DNA from: Glandiceps talaboti
Lineage: Eukaryota > Hemichordata > Enteropneusta > Spengelidae
Assembly (NCBI RefSeq): GCF_964340395.1
Contig: NC_135568.1
Coordinates: 2,124,001-2,188,000 of the forward strand
DNA: 64,000 nucleotides
Reading direction: 5' to 3'
Made by a program: the position numbers and the translations under genes. The notes beneath the pieces are model-generated. The model was not told the DNA's origin and did no database searches. It worked only from the letters and a program-made list of their open reading frames with translations. Below, piece by piece: positions 52,801 through 62,372 of the stretch (its first letter is position 1; each line of letters starts with the position of its first letter).

Positions 52801-55800
52801 ATAAAGACAAAATAAAACAAAACGTAACAACACAAGAGAGGTCCTCTCGCACAATGCATCTTGGAACCGGAAAATTGACTATTGCCATGTCTTGATATTG
52901 TGTGGTGACAACCTTGTACTATGGTTATAAGAAAGAAACTATTAGTTAACATTCCTCAAGTTTACATCTCAATCTCCTTGCAGTGTATGATGATGTGTAA
53001 ACGTATTTTCTTTTCAACAGAACGGTACAGATTACAAACAGATACATTGGAAGCCATGTGGTTAGTAATGAAGTCATTGATAGATAGACTGTATGCTTAT
53101 CATCAAAGTATAGGTGTACAAGGATTCAAATGTTCATTCCAAGGTGCCATGCCTTTACAGGAGTATTTTGATACTATTGATATGCATTATGAGGTAAGAA
53201 AACACTATAATTAGATTTGGCTAATGTGCTGTTGTGTATGATGGGTGGGTGGATGGATGGATGGGTGGGTGGGTGGGTGGGTAGATGGATGGTTGGGTAG
53301 GTGGGCTGGTGAGATGGATGGATAGATAGGTGGATGGATGGATGGGCAAGTAATTGGTTGGATAGATGGGTGGGTGGGTGGGTAGGTAGATGGATGGTTG
53401 GGCAGGTGGGCTGGGGAGATGGATGGATAGATAGGTGGATGGATGGATGGATGGATGGGCAAGTAATTGGGTGGATAGATGGGCGGGTGGGTGGGGTAAT
53501 GGATAAATGGATGGTTCGGAGGGTGAATGGGTGGGTGGAGGGATGGGTAGGGCAGATAGATGGGGGATGAGTGGTGGATGGATGTATAGTAGTGGATGGC
53601 ATTGATGGGTGTTAGGGTGGATGAATGGGTGGGTGAATGGATGGGTGGGTGGATAAATGGTTGTATGTGTGCGTATTTTAGAATGCATGCTGTACTTTGC
53701 AAAAAGGCACAGTAAATGGCCAAAGTCAAACCAACATAAGTTTTAATTGTGAATCAATCATTACTATCCTTCATCATCTAAATGTTTATTTTATTGGTTT
53801 TAACAGTGGCGAATGAATGCAGAGAGGTATAAAGAACTTCTGTCTCAAAGAGCATCACAATTCCGCGCTATACAGAGACGGCTTTTAACCCGATTTAAAG
53901 ATAAGACTCCGGCACCCTTACAAAATTTGGACACACTGTTGGATGGTACTTATAGACAGGTAAGTTGCTGTATCCATGGCAACAGAACATAATACTTCCA
54001 TAACAGGTTGGCTCTTTGAAATTTAACACTTGAAAGTCTAACATCCTATATATAGGGTGTAATTACATAGAGTTACAGAAACCAAGTCATTAAATGGTTA
54101 AAATAGAAATGTGTGTGAAAAGGAGCCTGAAATGTTAATACTTGCAGTGTGTTGTGATAATGAAAAACTTGCATCAGTTTCACATTAAAAACAACAAGAA
54201 AAAAACTACATTGCTCCAAGGCCCTTACTGTCCTGATAATGTACAATACACTAGCATGCAATCCCAAGATTTTGATATCCATGCAGAATTAGTAATGGAA
54301 GGATTTGAATTTCTGAATTCTTTCATCGGCAAACTTTATTCAGGAGATTAGACCGACAGTTTTGTGTTCAAGTGGTCATATGGATGAGAATTTGGTATTT
54401 ATTTTCGATTTTTAATTCATAAAACAATTTTATCATGGCGTGAAATCAACTTGAAACAACATATGCCAAGTCCTTGTTTGTAACGCAATAAATTGATAAA
54501 TGTGTAAAATATGTGTCATTGTGTATGTACGATAATAAACTTTTTTACACATTGTTTAGCTAACACAAACATTTGATTTTTCAAGTAGGATGCTACAATA
54601 AAAGTTTTACAAATTAATAATCCAAATAAATACCTAATCCTCATCCATATGGCCACTTTAACTTAGCAATAAATTTTGTTTTCCAGATTCTTGCATTAGC
54701 AGATGCCATTGAGGAGAATAGACAGAAATTGGTAATATGTAGTGTTAGTTTGAGTGCAGCCACTAAGATTATCACCAGACTTATAGAACTAGCACATTCA
54801 CTCAACCCAAAGGAGTGTAAAGTGTTGGAATCTGCTATCTCCCCCAATGTTATTGTGGATGGACAACAGGTTAGTCTTCACATTTAGTAGATTTGTTGTT
54901 TAAGTAAGCCAACAAAAAAAGAATGTTTCTAGTCAGGATAGGTTGTCTAAAATGACACAATTTTTTTTTTTTTTTTTTTTAATATTCTCAACAAATCTGT
55001 CACACTCAATCTACTATTTATGGCAGTTTCTGTTCTTATTATTTAGTGTTTTTGTAGGGCTGGAAAGAGGCTGATAAATTGTATTTAGTGTTGTAGTAGG
55101 GCTGGGAAGAGGCTGATTGTCAAATATTTCATGTTTTTGTAGGGCTGGAAAGAGGCTGATTGTCAAATATTTCATGTTTTTGTAGGGCTGGAAAGAGGCT
55201 GATTGTCAAATATTTCATGTTTTTGTAGGGCTAGAAAGAGGCTGATCGTCAAATATTTGATGTTTCGTAGGGCTGGAAAGAGGCTGATTGTCAAATATTT
55301 CATGTTTTTGTAGGGCTGGAAAGAGGCTGATTGTCAAATATTTCATGTTTTATTTACAGGGCTGGGAAGAGGCTACTGATGCGGCAGTCACACATTTACT
55401 GAAGACCTGCCTAGCAAAGACAGCCAAAGACCAAACAATCAATCCATCACCATTGCAATTACCCAGAGAAACCACTAAGATCAAGAAACACATCACCCTG
55501 CTATGTGATCGCCTTAGTAAAGGTGGTAGATTGGAAATTGAAGGTCTACCAGATGGTAAGATTTAGTTATCGTCAGTCAAAGGACCATGATATGTTAATG
55601 TTTTGCATAAGTAAAGGAAGGCAAAGCAAGGCAAGGCAAGGCAAGAAAAAGTAAAATTATCAAGCCAACATTTTCATGAACACAGTCCCCAAAATGCAAC
55701 TATTTTCAAAAATACAGTGACAGATTTCATTCCTGTATATTCATAATATCTTAAGTCCAACATTAGGAGATAACAAATCTGTAATATTCTCTCAAAAGGC

Positions 55801-57227
55801 AGTTTCATAGGCACTCTGTGATCATGTTACAAAGTCAAAGTCGTTTAACATAATGAGGTTGCGTCGTCTTAATCTGACTCTATTTATACACAGAGTAGGC
55901 CTTTAGGTAAGTTCTTACTCATCCCAAGTTCTAAAATTTAAAATCCAGAATTGACTGTGAGAAACATCTTTGAGATTTCTGATCAGAAACTAAGGTTTGC
56001 TTGAGCGGCCTTACTTCTGACTTAGTGACTTGGACCCAAGGCATGCATGTATGAATTGTACCACTGGCTGTGGCTTTGTTGTACATTCTCATCTCGTAAT
56101 CTCGTTCCTTCTTTTAATCCTGTGCATGATTTACTTGATTTTACAGTAGCAGAAGACAAACCAAAACTACACATTCCACCCAGACCAACAACACATCAAT
56201 CCAAACCAGCACCCCCTCCAATGGAGTCTCCTCGTGACATGGGCTTGACCCCCAGACAAGCACCTATTCCTGAAGAGACTCCTGAACCCCCTCCAGCACA
56301 ACAATTGTATCCAGAGAAAGGACCCTTAGGTGACCTTCCCCCATTGGCTGCTGCGCCGAAAGGTTCATCTTTACCTCCCTTAACCAACAAACTTAGCTCA
56401 GGTAAGCATACTAAATGTGTGACGGACAGAGGTAAAGGGTTACTTTAGATTTGACTGTTCACCAGCAGGTAGGGGTATTGATTTGCTGTCAAACCATAAA
56501 TAATGAACTACTAATAAATACAGCTGATATAAAGGGGTTAGTGCCATAAGGGTCCAACTACAAAACAGTGATTTTGAGAAAAAGGCCAAAAATGTATTTT
56601 CGGCACAAGGTCTCCATAACCCTAACTCAAATTTAAATCACATTTTTTTCCACATGATCTGTCTTCATCCATAACAATTTTGTGTGAGACGAGAGAGAAA
56701 AAAACAGTAACCTATCGGAAACTGTCATCAGGGCTTTTGAAAACACGTCATTTTTAGAAAATAACAAAAAAGAAACATTTTTTTTTTCACAAGGCCATTT
56801 TAAGACTCTGAGCCAAATTTAATTCGCAGTCACCCAGTTATCTTCCAGAATAAAAGTTGACCTTGTCTGAGATCAAAAATTACATGTTTAGGAAGAAGTG
56901 ATAGCAAAATTTGATTCAGTGACTCTCAGATTACTACAAATATTTTGGAATGTGTTAACTGTACTCATGAACACAATCATACGAAAGTCTTTTCGGAAAA
57001 GAAAATCATTGAAATAAGTGAATTAATTAATATTCTTTATTTTTTATATTGTAGGATTGACAGCCATGGCATCAAAATCAACCCTACCAGACTTAAAAAG
57101 TCGTAGTTCTGATGATACATCCATGGAAGGCACAGTACCTGACTTGGATGAGTTGACAGCAGGCATTGACGGTCTACTTAGCAATGGTAACAAAGAACCT
57201 GACTCCCTATACAGCATGGCATCATAG
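37833..57227 (+). CDS. BBS9: BBS9 / PTHB1, BBSome subunit
   Basis: Core coding exons: 37833-37944, 39284-39428, 39955-40019, 40281-40394, 40901-41154, 41757-41844, 42109-42204, 42562-42691, 43437-43621, 44275-44351, 50654-50710, 51238-51340, 51769-51876, 52020-52160, 52384-52479, 53021-53193, 53807-53959, 54687-54869, 55360-55555, 56147-56401 and 57055-57227. Every junction keeps frame, giving about 967 aa (human 887). BBS9 is a scaffold subunit of the BBSome, which moves membrane cargo in and out of cilia. Matches to human include the start [71 protein letters not shown] and [17 protein letters not shown]. The known order is an N-terminal beta-propeller (first ~380 residues), GAE and platform domains, then a helical C-terminus. 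The last two exons add a proline-rich, probably disordered tail longer than the human one. The stop is TAG. Confidence 0.97.
38990..39128 (+). mobile_element. Retroposon 3' end with L2-like tail
   Basis: TAAAGCGCTTTGAGCAC, then GGGAAAGTGCTATATAATTT, then an (ATT)n run, is the widespread 3' end of L2-clade LINEs and SINEs that borrow it. The body starts within roughly 100 bp upstream but its edge is unclear. A shorter piece (AAAGCGCTATATAAGTAAAT) lies near 29041. In BBS9 intron 1. Confidence 0.6.
40443..40560. repeat. Dispersed repeat family B, copy 2
   Basis: CACATTAGTGTTATCTTA, followed by TTCGTTTGTTGTGCACCAAC and TTTTTCTATTGCTCTGACAA, parallels 6148-6255 and 49857-49985. The three share the order 'TTAGTGTTATCTTAT...GTGGAGTCATAAG...TTCTTTTGTTGTGGACCAAC...CTTTGTCAGACA', so this is a short interspersed family. 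Confidence 0.5.
41823..42010. repeat. 44 bp tandem repeat that copies a BBS9 exon end and donor
   Basis: CCGCCCTCTATCATGATATT begins inside the exon at 41823 and recurs at 41867, 41950 and (diverged) 41994, with an internally altered copy between. Each full copy ends in TTTTAG|GTAAGT, while the functional site is TATTAG|GTAGGT. Three intronic copies of the donor, each closer to consensus than the real one, follow within about 130 bp. Confidence 0.9.
42296..42488. repeat. 33 bp tandem repeat, ~6 copies
   Basis: The unit GTCAACCAGGAAGACTCCTG plus GAAAATGATGTTA has a 33 bp period. It stays open in one frame as an 11-residue repeat ([11 protein letters not shown]) but has no splice sites placing it in the BBS9 transcript. 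In the intron after exon 7. Confidence 0.85.
43665..43730 (+). repeat. SINE-like fragment with tRNA B-box
   Basis: GGTTCAATCCC at 43676 matches the RNA polymerase III B-box core. It is followed by CAGGGTCTCACATTAGTGTTATCTT and a (CTTAT)n tail. The segment after the B-box is the start of dispersed repeat family B, which suggests that family is tRNA-derived. Confidence 0.4.
44391..44651. repeat. 32 bp tandem repeat, 8 copies
   Basis: The unit TTAGTTTGTCAATCCACCAA plus GATTGTGTTGGC has a 32 bp period (CAATCCACC at 44399, 44431 and on). It begins about 40 bp after a BBS9 donor at 44351/44352. Later copies share TCTATCC for TCAATCC. Confidence 0.95.
45960..46082. repeat. Partial copy of the 22927-23270 element
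   Basis: GTGTGATCAAGGTCTGTAGTAGATGG, then TTTCCAATTTACAGTTCCAA and AGTAACTATATT, matches the right end of the element in the C7orf57 homologue. Only this end is recognisable. Confidence 0.55.
46418..46450 (+). CDS. BBS9: Candidate 33 nt cassette exon of BBS9
   Basis: TTTTCAAAG|GTTTCC ... GATACATGG|GTAAGA bounds 11 codons reading [11 protein letters not shown]. Both junctions are phase 0, so inclusion keeps the BBS9 frame between SNLDNTS and QANNVEL. Human BBS9 joins the corresponding flanks directly, as I recall its sequence. It may be an alternative exon or chance. Confidence 0.35.
47385..47765. repeat. Degenerate repeats rich in GTGATGACATC
   Basis: Units such as AAAGGACACCAAAAGTGATG plus ACATCACTGTATTGTGTA recur with variable spacing. 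The core TGATGACATCA resembles a CREB/AP-1-type site, but its repetition suggests a minisatellite. In the large BBS9 intron. Confidence 0.6.
48240..48510. repeat. Degenerate repeats of ATGTGATCATCATGTG
   Basis: Many copies of CATGTGATCATCATGTG/CTGTCC units with irregular spacing, just upstream of the candidate exon at 48598. Confidence 0.6.
48598..48648 (+). CDS. BBS9: Candidate 51 nt cassette exon of BBS9
   Basis: TTCACCTACAG|GAAGTG ... GAGGCATGG|GTAATA bounds 17 codons reading [17 protein letters not shown], phase 0 on both sides. Inclusion with or without the 46418 exon keeps the frame. The hydrophobic/charged pattern looks protein-like, but no homologous segment is known to me in human BBS9. 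The +4 to +6 donor bases (ATA) are weak. Confidence 0.35.
49857..49990. repeat. Dispersed repeat family B, copy 3
   Basis: TTCTCATTAGTATTATCTTA, then TAAGTGGAGCCGTAAGGTTT and CATTCTTTTGTCATTGGCCA, parallels 6148-6255 and 40443-40560. In the large BBS9 intron. Confidence 0.5.
50850..51185. repeat. Degenerate ~70 bp repeats with GTAAGTAGGTAAAATCTACC
   Basis: Three to four copies of AGCAGTAAGTAGGTAAAATC, then TACCTTAGATCCCAACACAG and TTTACCAGGGTTCCAT. GTAGGTAAAATCTACCT is an imperfect palindrome in each. Located between two BBS9 exons. Confidence 0.75.
53235..53665. repeat. GGAT/GGTG-type minisatellite
   Basis: About 430 bp of GGATGGATGGGTGGGTGG-like units, with longer-range copies of GGATAGATAGGTGGATGG. 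The plus strand is strongly G-rich and C-poor. It starts about 40 bp after a BBS9 donor. Long frames of HPSIHPP type on the minus strand are its shadow. Confidence 0.9.
55050..55359. repeat. 43 bp tandem repeat copying a BBS9 acceptor, ~7 decoys
   Basis: The unit is TTTTTGTAG|GGCTGGAAAGAGGCTGATTG followed by TCAAATATTTCATG, about 43 bp. Copies of TAG|GGCTGG(A/G)AAGAGGCT occur near 55059, 55100, 55143, 55186, 55229, 55271 and 55314. The real acceptor, TTACAG|GGCTGGGAAGAGGCT, is at 55359/55360. The first 17 nt or so of the exon are thus duplicated with the upstream intron sequence. Confidence 0.92.
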
Positions 57228-57369
57228 AGCTAGAAGGGGAATAATGAAGACTGCTGTGTTTGTGGGACTTGGCTGTGCAATATTCACACCATTCTTGAAA
57301 TATTGACGGAGATATGAGTGACATATATATTTGTACTGGTATAAAATTCTTTGTGTTGGGTCTAAGAGG

Positions 57370-57600
57370 GTTGATGTACTCCTGGAATTTCAGACTATTC
57401 CTGGAAAATCCTGGAATTCAAACCACTCCTGGAAAGTCAATTTGTTAGTCCTGAAATTTCAAACCAGTCTTCGTAAGTCCTGGAATTCCAAACCACGCCT
57501 GGAAAATTCATGTAAGTCTTGGAATTCCAACCACTCCTCAAAAATCCATGTAAGTCCTGGAATTCCAAACCATGCCTGGAAAATCCTTGAAATGTATCAC
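57370..57600. repeat. Degenerate CCTGGAATTCCAAACCA repeats in the BBS9 3' UTR
   Basis: About eight imperfect ~30 bp units built on TCCTGGAATTCCAAACCACTCCTGGAAAATC. Similar diverged words occur in BBS9 introns at 39690-39780 and 45655-45720, suggesting a dispersed source. Confidence 0.7.
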
Positions 57601-57891
57601 TTTTATACCCATTGTCTAAGATGTCAAGTTTTGGTTACTGCAAGTCAAATAGCAGTTGTTAGGAACATATACTGAATACTCTGATTACTAAACACTACCA
57701 TATATAGATATCATGGCAAGCCAAAACTAACAAGGTGCTGGATTGTGAACCAAGCTCTTTGTCAAGGTATAAATCTGTCACTACAATACACAACCTATTG
57801 ATAAAATCAACCACCAATATATGGCACAGTGTCTTTTTATAAGTACCTGAACAGTGTTTAGTAAAAAATATATATTTGGTTACTTAATGAA

Positions 57892-57897
57892 AATAAA
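57892..57897 (+). terminator. BBS9: Candidate BBS9 polyadenylation signal
   Basis: AATAAA about 665 bases after the stop codon. Confidence 0.45.
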
Positions 57898-58149
57898 ATG
57901 TCCTAGGTACAGTTAGTACAGGTTTGTAGATTATATAGACAAAAGGGTCAGTTTCAATTTATTAATTTACAATGTAAATATCAAACCTTGATGAATAAAA
58001 GTTTTCTAAAGATGTATTGATTCAAATAAGATTTTGGAAAATTTAGGATTGTTATATCTGAAAGTAGAGTGTATTTATTTTGCACAAGGTTGTAAAGTTA
58101 TCTGAAATATTACTGTTGATGGGTTTAGATAACTCACCAGAGTGGAAAC

Positions 58150-58345
58150 CACCCTGAATGATTGTCAGTGGTTAAACCACTTGCCTCTTACCCTGTGGCC
58201 AAGGTTAGAGAACCCTCTGGGTGTGATTAAATTACCAAGCTGAAAGTAAGAAGTGCGTCGTCTTTCAGTTTGATGATTACAAAATAACACAGGTTTTCCT
58301 TGGGCACTCCTGTTCCCTCCTGCATTAACACTAAACATTCATCCT
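58150..58345 (+). mobile_element. tRNA-derived SINE
   Basis: CAGTGGTTAAACCACTTGCC looks like the A-box half of a tRNA, and GGTTAGAGAACCCTCTGGG like a decayed B-box region. Downstream, GGTTTTCCTTGGGCACTCCT followed by GTTCCCTCCTGCATTAACAC resembles a conserved SINE core seen in several animal genomes. It carries several mutations in the promoter boxes and so is probably old. Confidence 0.55.
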
Positions 58346-58779
58346 ATTATAGGTTTATGCCTGTTGCAGGATTTGTGAATAAAAAACCCCAAATTTTTAA
58401 CTACTTATCAATTCAATAATAAACAAAATCTACTCCAGTGGTCACATTATCTTTTGTTTCCAAATATTTTAGAGCAAGGAGAAATGTGGAGGTAATTGTT
58501 GCACATAGTCTGAACATCTGTGATGGATCTTTCGCCAATATATTATTTTTCTGCTAGGACACTGAAAATAGACACTTGGTGGTTGAAAGCTATTGACACC
58601 TCCTTATGCCACAAGTTTTAATGTAAATAGGAGACATGTCTCATTTTATGACAATGAGATTTTACCAACTTATCTTTTTGTGGATTGAGAGCATTTTACA
58701 ACACTAGTCACAGAGGGAGGAGAAATTTGTATAAACTAAAGTGAAAATCTGGAAAACTGGCCAAATTTTAATTATTCAA

Positions 58780-58830
58780 CCTCTTTCTACCAGGAGGGTA
58801 TTTGTTTGTACACAAAAAGTACAAGTTGAG
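58780..58830. repeat. Dispersed repeat fragment shared with 6017-6062
   Basis: CCTCTTTCTACCAGGAGG followed by GTATTTGTTTGTACACAAAA matches 6017-6062 with few changes. Confidence 0.5.
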
Positions 58831-59516
58831 AAAAACAGCATTGACATCATCAATGAAAACATGGAACTCATCCTGTACATGGAAGCCTTCATATGTAAAT
58901 AACGAAGGAATAAACCACTTTTAATGTAACGGTTTCCATAGTAACCAACATTCAACTTTTTGTAATGGGCAAAAGCTGTCAAGTCAAATGCAAAAGTTTC
59001 AAGTGTTGCATGTGTTGGTAAAATATTTGTACGAAAGTAATAATTAATATTCAGAAATATTTTTTGTAAAAATTAGACAGTAACACAATTTGCCAAATTT
59101 GTAGTTTTCACCTTGTATATAAGCTAGTGTTCATGTCATGAATATTTCCTTAGAGCTTGGAGGCTATATATCAGTGCATTTTTTATCTTCATGAACCTTC
59201 AGAAGGATTGCATGTAGTACTTGGTATTTTTTTTCAGTCTGTTTGTTATTTGCATTCATTATATTCAAAAATTCACTTTCTAAGAATGGGGTAACTGTAG
59301 AGCAATGAATGACTGATCGTCAATATACACATACGGTTTATTGTACCATGTACAAACCAAGTTATTGTCTTTGAACAGAAAATATGGATCATATAACCTG
59401 GTCATTCTGCATCACAACAATTACCCATGTCTACATCACTGGTGCTTGCAATATAGTCTAAATGTTCCAAATCACTGTTATTTTTCATGATTTTTCATAA
59501 ATTATGCTGGAGGAGG

Positions 59517-59694
59517 TATAATTATATTATTCATCAATATTTTACTTCATTCAGCTGAGGAATACTCTTGACCTAAGGGTTTGTCACAACTTGTCTAGTA
59601 ACTTGTAGTGACAAGGCCCCCCACCCCCGGTCGTAGGTTTAGTTGTATTTTCCTTAGCTGAATGAAGAAAAATATCTATAATATCTAATTGTGA
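59517..59694. mobile_element. ~180 bp MITE with ~45 bp terminal inverted repeats
   Basis: TTCATTCAGCTGAGGAA (59546-59562) is inverted at 59650-59666 (TTCCTTAGCTGAATGAA), and weaker pairing extends outward to about 59517 and 59694. A half copy is in the last intron of the dermatopontin gene (63534-63620). Confidence 0.65.
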
Positions 59695-60174
59695 ACCTTT
59701 TATATTTCATTTTTATTTTTCAAAATTTGTACCATACCACACTCTCTGGTAGTGTGTGTAGTGTAATAAAGATTGATTGATTAATTGTAGGAATTTTTAT
59801 TCCTGTATATTATAACAGAACACTTTGACTCATCAGTGCAAATGTGGCATACTTGAGGGTATTTGTAAAAGTGCTTCAGGTGTTCTCAGTGGCTGTACTT
59901 TCAATAGTAAAATGATTGACTGCAGCATAAAACACCACAAGCATGAGTGTAAATACACTGAGTACACCCACATTGGTAGTCATGCATCAGGGGGTTCTGT
60001 TATTATATGTATATATTTAAAACTACAAATTTCATAAAATATAGCTGTGTTCATGTAACTGGCATGCATCCATTTGTATAAGGTATTTTTCAGTATTCAG
60101 CTGCAGTGCTATTAATAGAAATAGTATGCCCGAACACCAAGGGGGGAAGTAATGTATATGTAATAATACTTCTG

Positions 60175-60270
60175 TAATCCCTTAGTCTCGGTTACCCAGA
60201 CTCTTGCCACTGGGGGCTCTGCATACAAGACCACTCCAAGGGAGTCTGGGTAACCAAGACTAATAATCCC
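60175..60270. mobile_element. 82 bp MITE with 22 bp TIRs and TAATCCC target duplication
   Basis: TTAGTCTCGGTTACCCAGAC at 60182 is the inverse, with one mismatch, of the right end 60242-60263 (GTCTGGGTAACCAAGACTAA). TAATCCC flanks both sides (60175-60181 and 60264-60270), extendable to 8 bp with T. A 7-8 bp duplication points to a hAT- or P-like transposase source. The TIR is the same sequence found inside each monomer of the 4 kb satellite. Confidence 0.85.
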
Positions 60271-61938
60271 TCAGAACAAGGTGCCGTTGTTTTGTACATA
60301 CATTACTTTCAACTGTTTAATTGGCGTGCTACTTATTCAAAAAACGATTTTGTTTAATCTTTGTAATTTCTGTTGGTTTGACCTTTTTACTCTATCAAAC
60401 TAAGAATGTGTGTTTTTTTTCAACAAACCAATCATGTATAGAATCAGTGATTTGGTATCAATGTACATATATACAAATTATATACAGCAATATGCCTTCT
60501 ATTGATGTGTCAATTAAAAGAAACAATAGCAACAAACCTGTGTATTTGGTGCAGTTCATTAGAAGTGTGTATCGTTTTGAGATGTGATTGGCTTGTTTAC
60601 TATCATTGATAACATCAAAATGTTAATTTTCAATCCCCTTGCTGTCAGTGTCTAGACACCTCCCAACGTGTATGTCAAGCAAACATTCCCCAAAACGGCG
60701 CAAATATTTTCAAAAAATACAGTGACAGTTTTCTTTCCTGTAGAGTCCAACATTAGGAGATAAAAGGGGGCAGAGGCCGGGTGCATACATTTGTTGGAGT
60801 CAATTTAGACGCTATAAAGATACACTTACCTCGTGCCGCTCTGCCGTCACCGGCCTGCTCCCGCCTGGGGTTTCACCGATGTGTGAGGGCGCCCCATTAC
60901 GACGTACAAAACCTTATAGGCACATGCAGTATTCCGTTTCTATTGAAGCATACTTTTAAACCATCAATTGTTATATACAGCATGCAAACCTGCTGGTATT
61001 TGGGCATAGCACATAAATGTTCAAATGACAATTTCCTTTAATATGTATCCTAAACTATTGAGGAAACCTGTATGAACTATTTGTAAACAACGCTCGAAGA
61101 CAAAATTGTATTGCCGTCTATTACATGTAACATGCCTTGACAGAATCATTTAATGTTATTTTAGAATAGTTTAATCAAGCTTTTATGCAAGTATTTTTCC
61201 TTACAAATTTTGTACAACTTTCACGTTCCTTGTTTCTGTAACGCAACAATTGCTATTGAGATCACACAATTTGATCACGCACCAAAGCTACAGAAACGGG
61301 AGCATGCGCATGGAACGGCTCATCATACCGCCCTCTATAGGTCATCTGGTATTTGTCATGCTTGTGATGTTTATACTTTGAGACCATACATTGCATTTTA
61401 TTTTAAACCTGTACGAGGGTAGTAGGTCGGGATTTTATTTCATTTTATATATTATTTTACATTTTACTTTTTTAATCAATTCGACTCAAAGACAAGATAG
61501 TTGTTGGTCACAATTATACTTCCGTAACAGTTGATGAGATGTAAAAGAAGTAAATGAAGACGATTATATGTTATTTGGAGTAGACAAACACAATATACAG
61601 ACTGTACTTGTTATAGGCTAGCGTGACCTCCTTTTTTATCTCTCGAGTGTGATTTTTAAAAAGTAACATGGAAATAGAAGTAAATTGTCATAATTTTACC
61701 TTTTTGCATGTAAAAAATGTTAAAGGTCGGCGGCTTGAACTTTAACTAGGGTCGGTCGTGTTATCGGAAACATACTGGTTTTTTTTTGCTTTTTTTAGCC
61801 TAATAGATATTGTAGATTTAATTAAAAGGTCTATAACAAATCTTATCTAACATCCGTCTTATGATCTATTCTATCTGATAAACTAAATAATGATAATGCC
61901 TTGACAGCTGTCTTTTCCCATAGCTAGTCTCTATAATC
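60271..61938. other. Intergenic stretch, no gene seen
   Basis: No supported exon. 60875-60925 carries the TGTGTGAGGGCGCCCC word of the CTGTAAG MITE family. Other open frames lack splice context. Confidence 0.4.
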
Positions 61939-62009
61939 ATGTCACATAACAATCTCAAGGTGTTACCAGTGAGGCAATACGAAGAAGTTCTTCATCATCT
62001 CAAGTCCAG
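61939..62009 (+). CDS. Coding-like first exon, possibly GLYAT-like
   Basis: ATG at 61939 opens 23 codons plus two bases. They start MSHNNLKVLPVRQYEEVLHH, continue LKSR, and end at a strong donor (CCAG|GTAAGA). Composition and start look coding. The pattern resembles the N-terminus of glycine N-acyltransferase-like proteins, but that is only a guess. If spliced to the next acceptor at 62361 it would read FCHHEAHHNL and then a stop, overlapping the dermatopontin start out of frame. It may instead belong to a gene continuing past the window. Confidence 0.35.
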
Positions 62010-62290
62010 GTAAGACATCGATCTAAGTTTCATTCCAGTGAACACTTGTTGATTTAGATGTAATATGGATAATTGTTAAAGTTGCAATAGCTGCAAATGG
62101 GATGTATTTGGAACTTATATTTTTATTTTAGTTAAAATGACTTTATATCATACACCCTGCACACAGTATTGAACCACCTGTTGGGTAAATGTATTTGTTT
62201 AGCTGTACACATAGTATGACGCAAAAAAAATTAATCAAATTTGTCTATGCCTACACAGCAAATAGCTACACCTATATGCCTGCACCATAT

Positions 62291-62294
<4 letters not shown>

Positions 62295-62328
<34 letters not shown>

Positions 62329-62355
62329 TTGTTTTTTGTTTGTTTGTTTTTTGTT
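62295..62355. repeat. (TTG)n microsatellite and TG/T-rich tract
   Basis: About 30 bp of TTG repeats, then GTTTGTTT tracts, leading directly into the acceptor at 62361. It may serve as an extended pyrimidine-like tract. Confidence 0.7.
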
Positions 62356-62372
62356 TTATAGATTCTGTCATC

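Noticed and set aside
53174-53729. Proline/histidine-rich minus-strand frames over 140 residues
   Set aside because: Shadow of the GGAT/GGTG minisatellite inside a BBS9 intron.
54142-54351. Plus-strand frame ending [18 protein letters not shown]
   Set aside because: Looks protein-like and could be an alternative terminal exon of BBS9, but there is no clear acceptor and no similarity I recognise.
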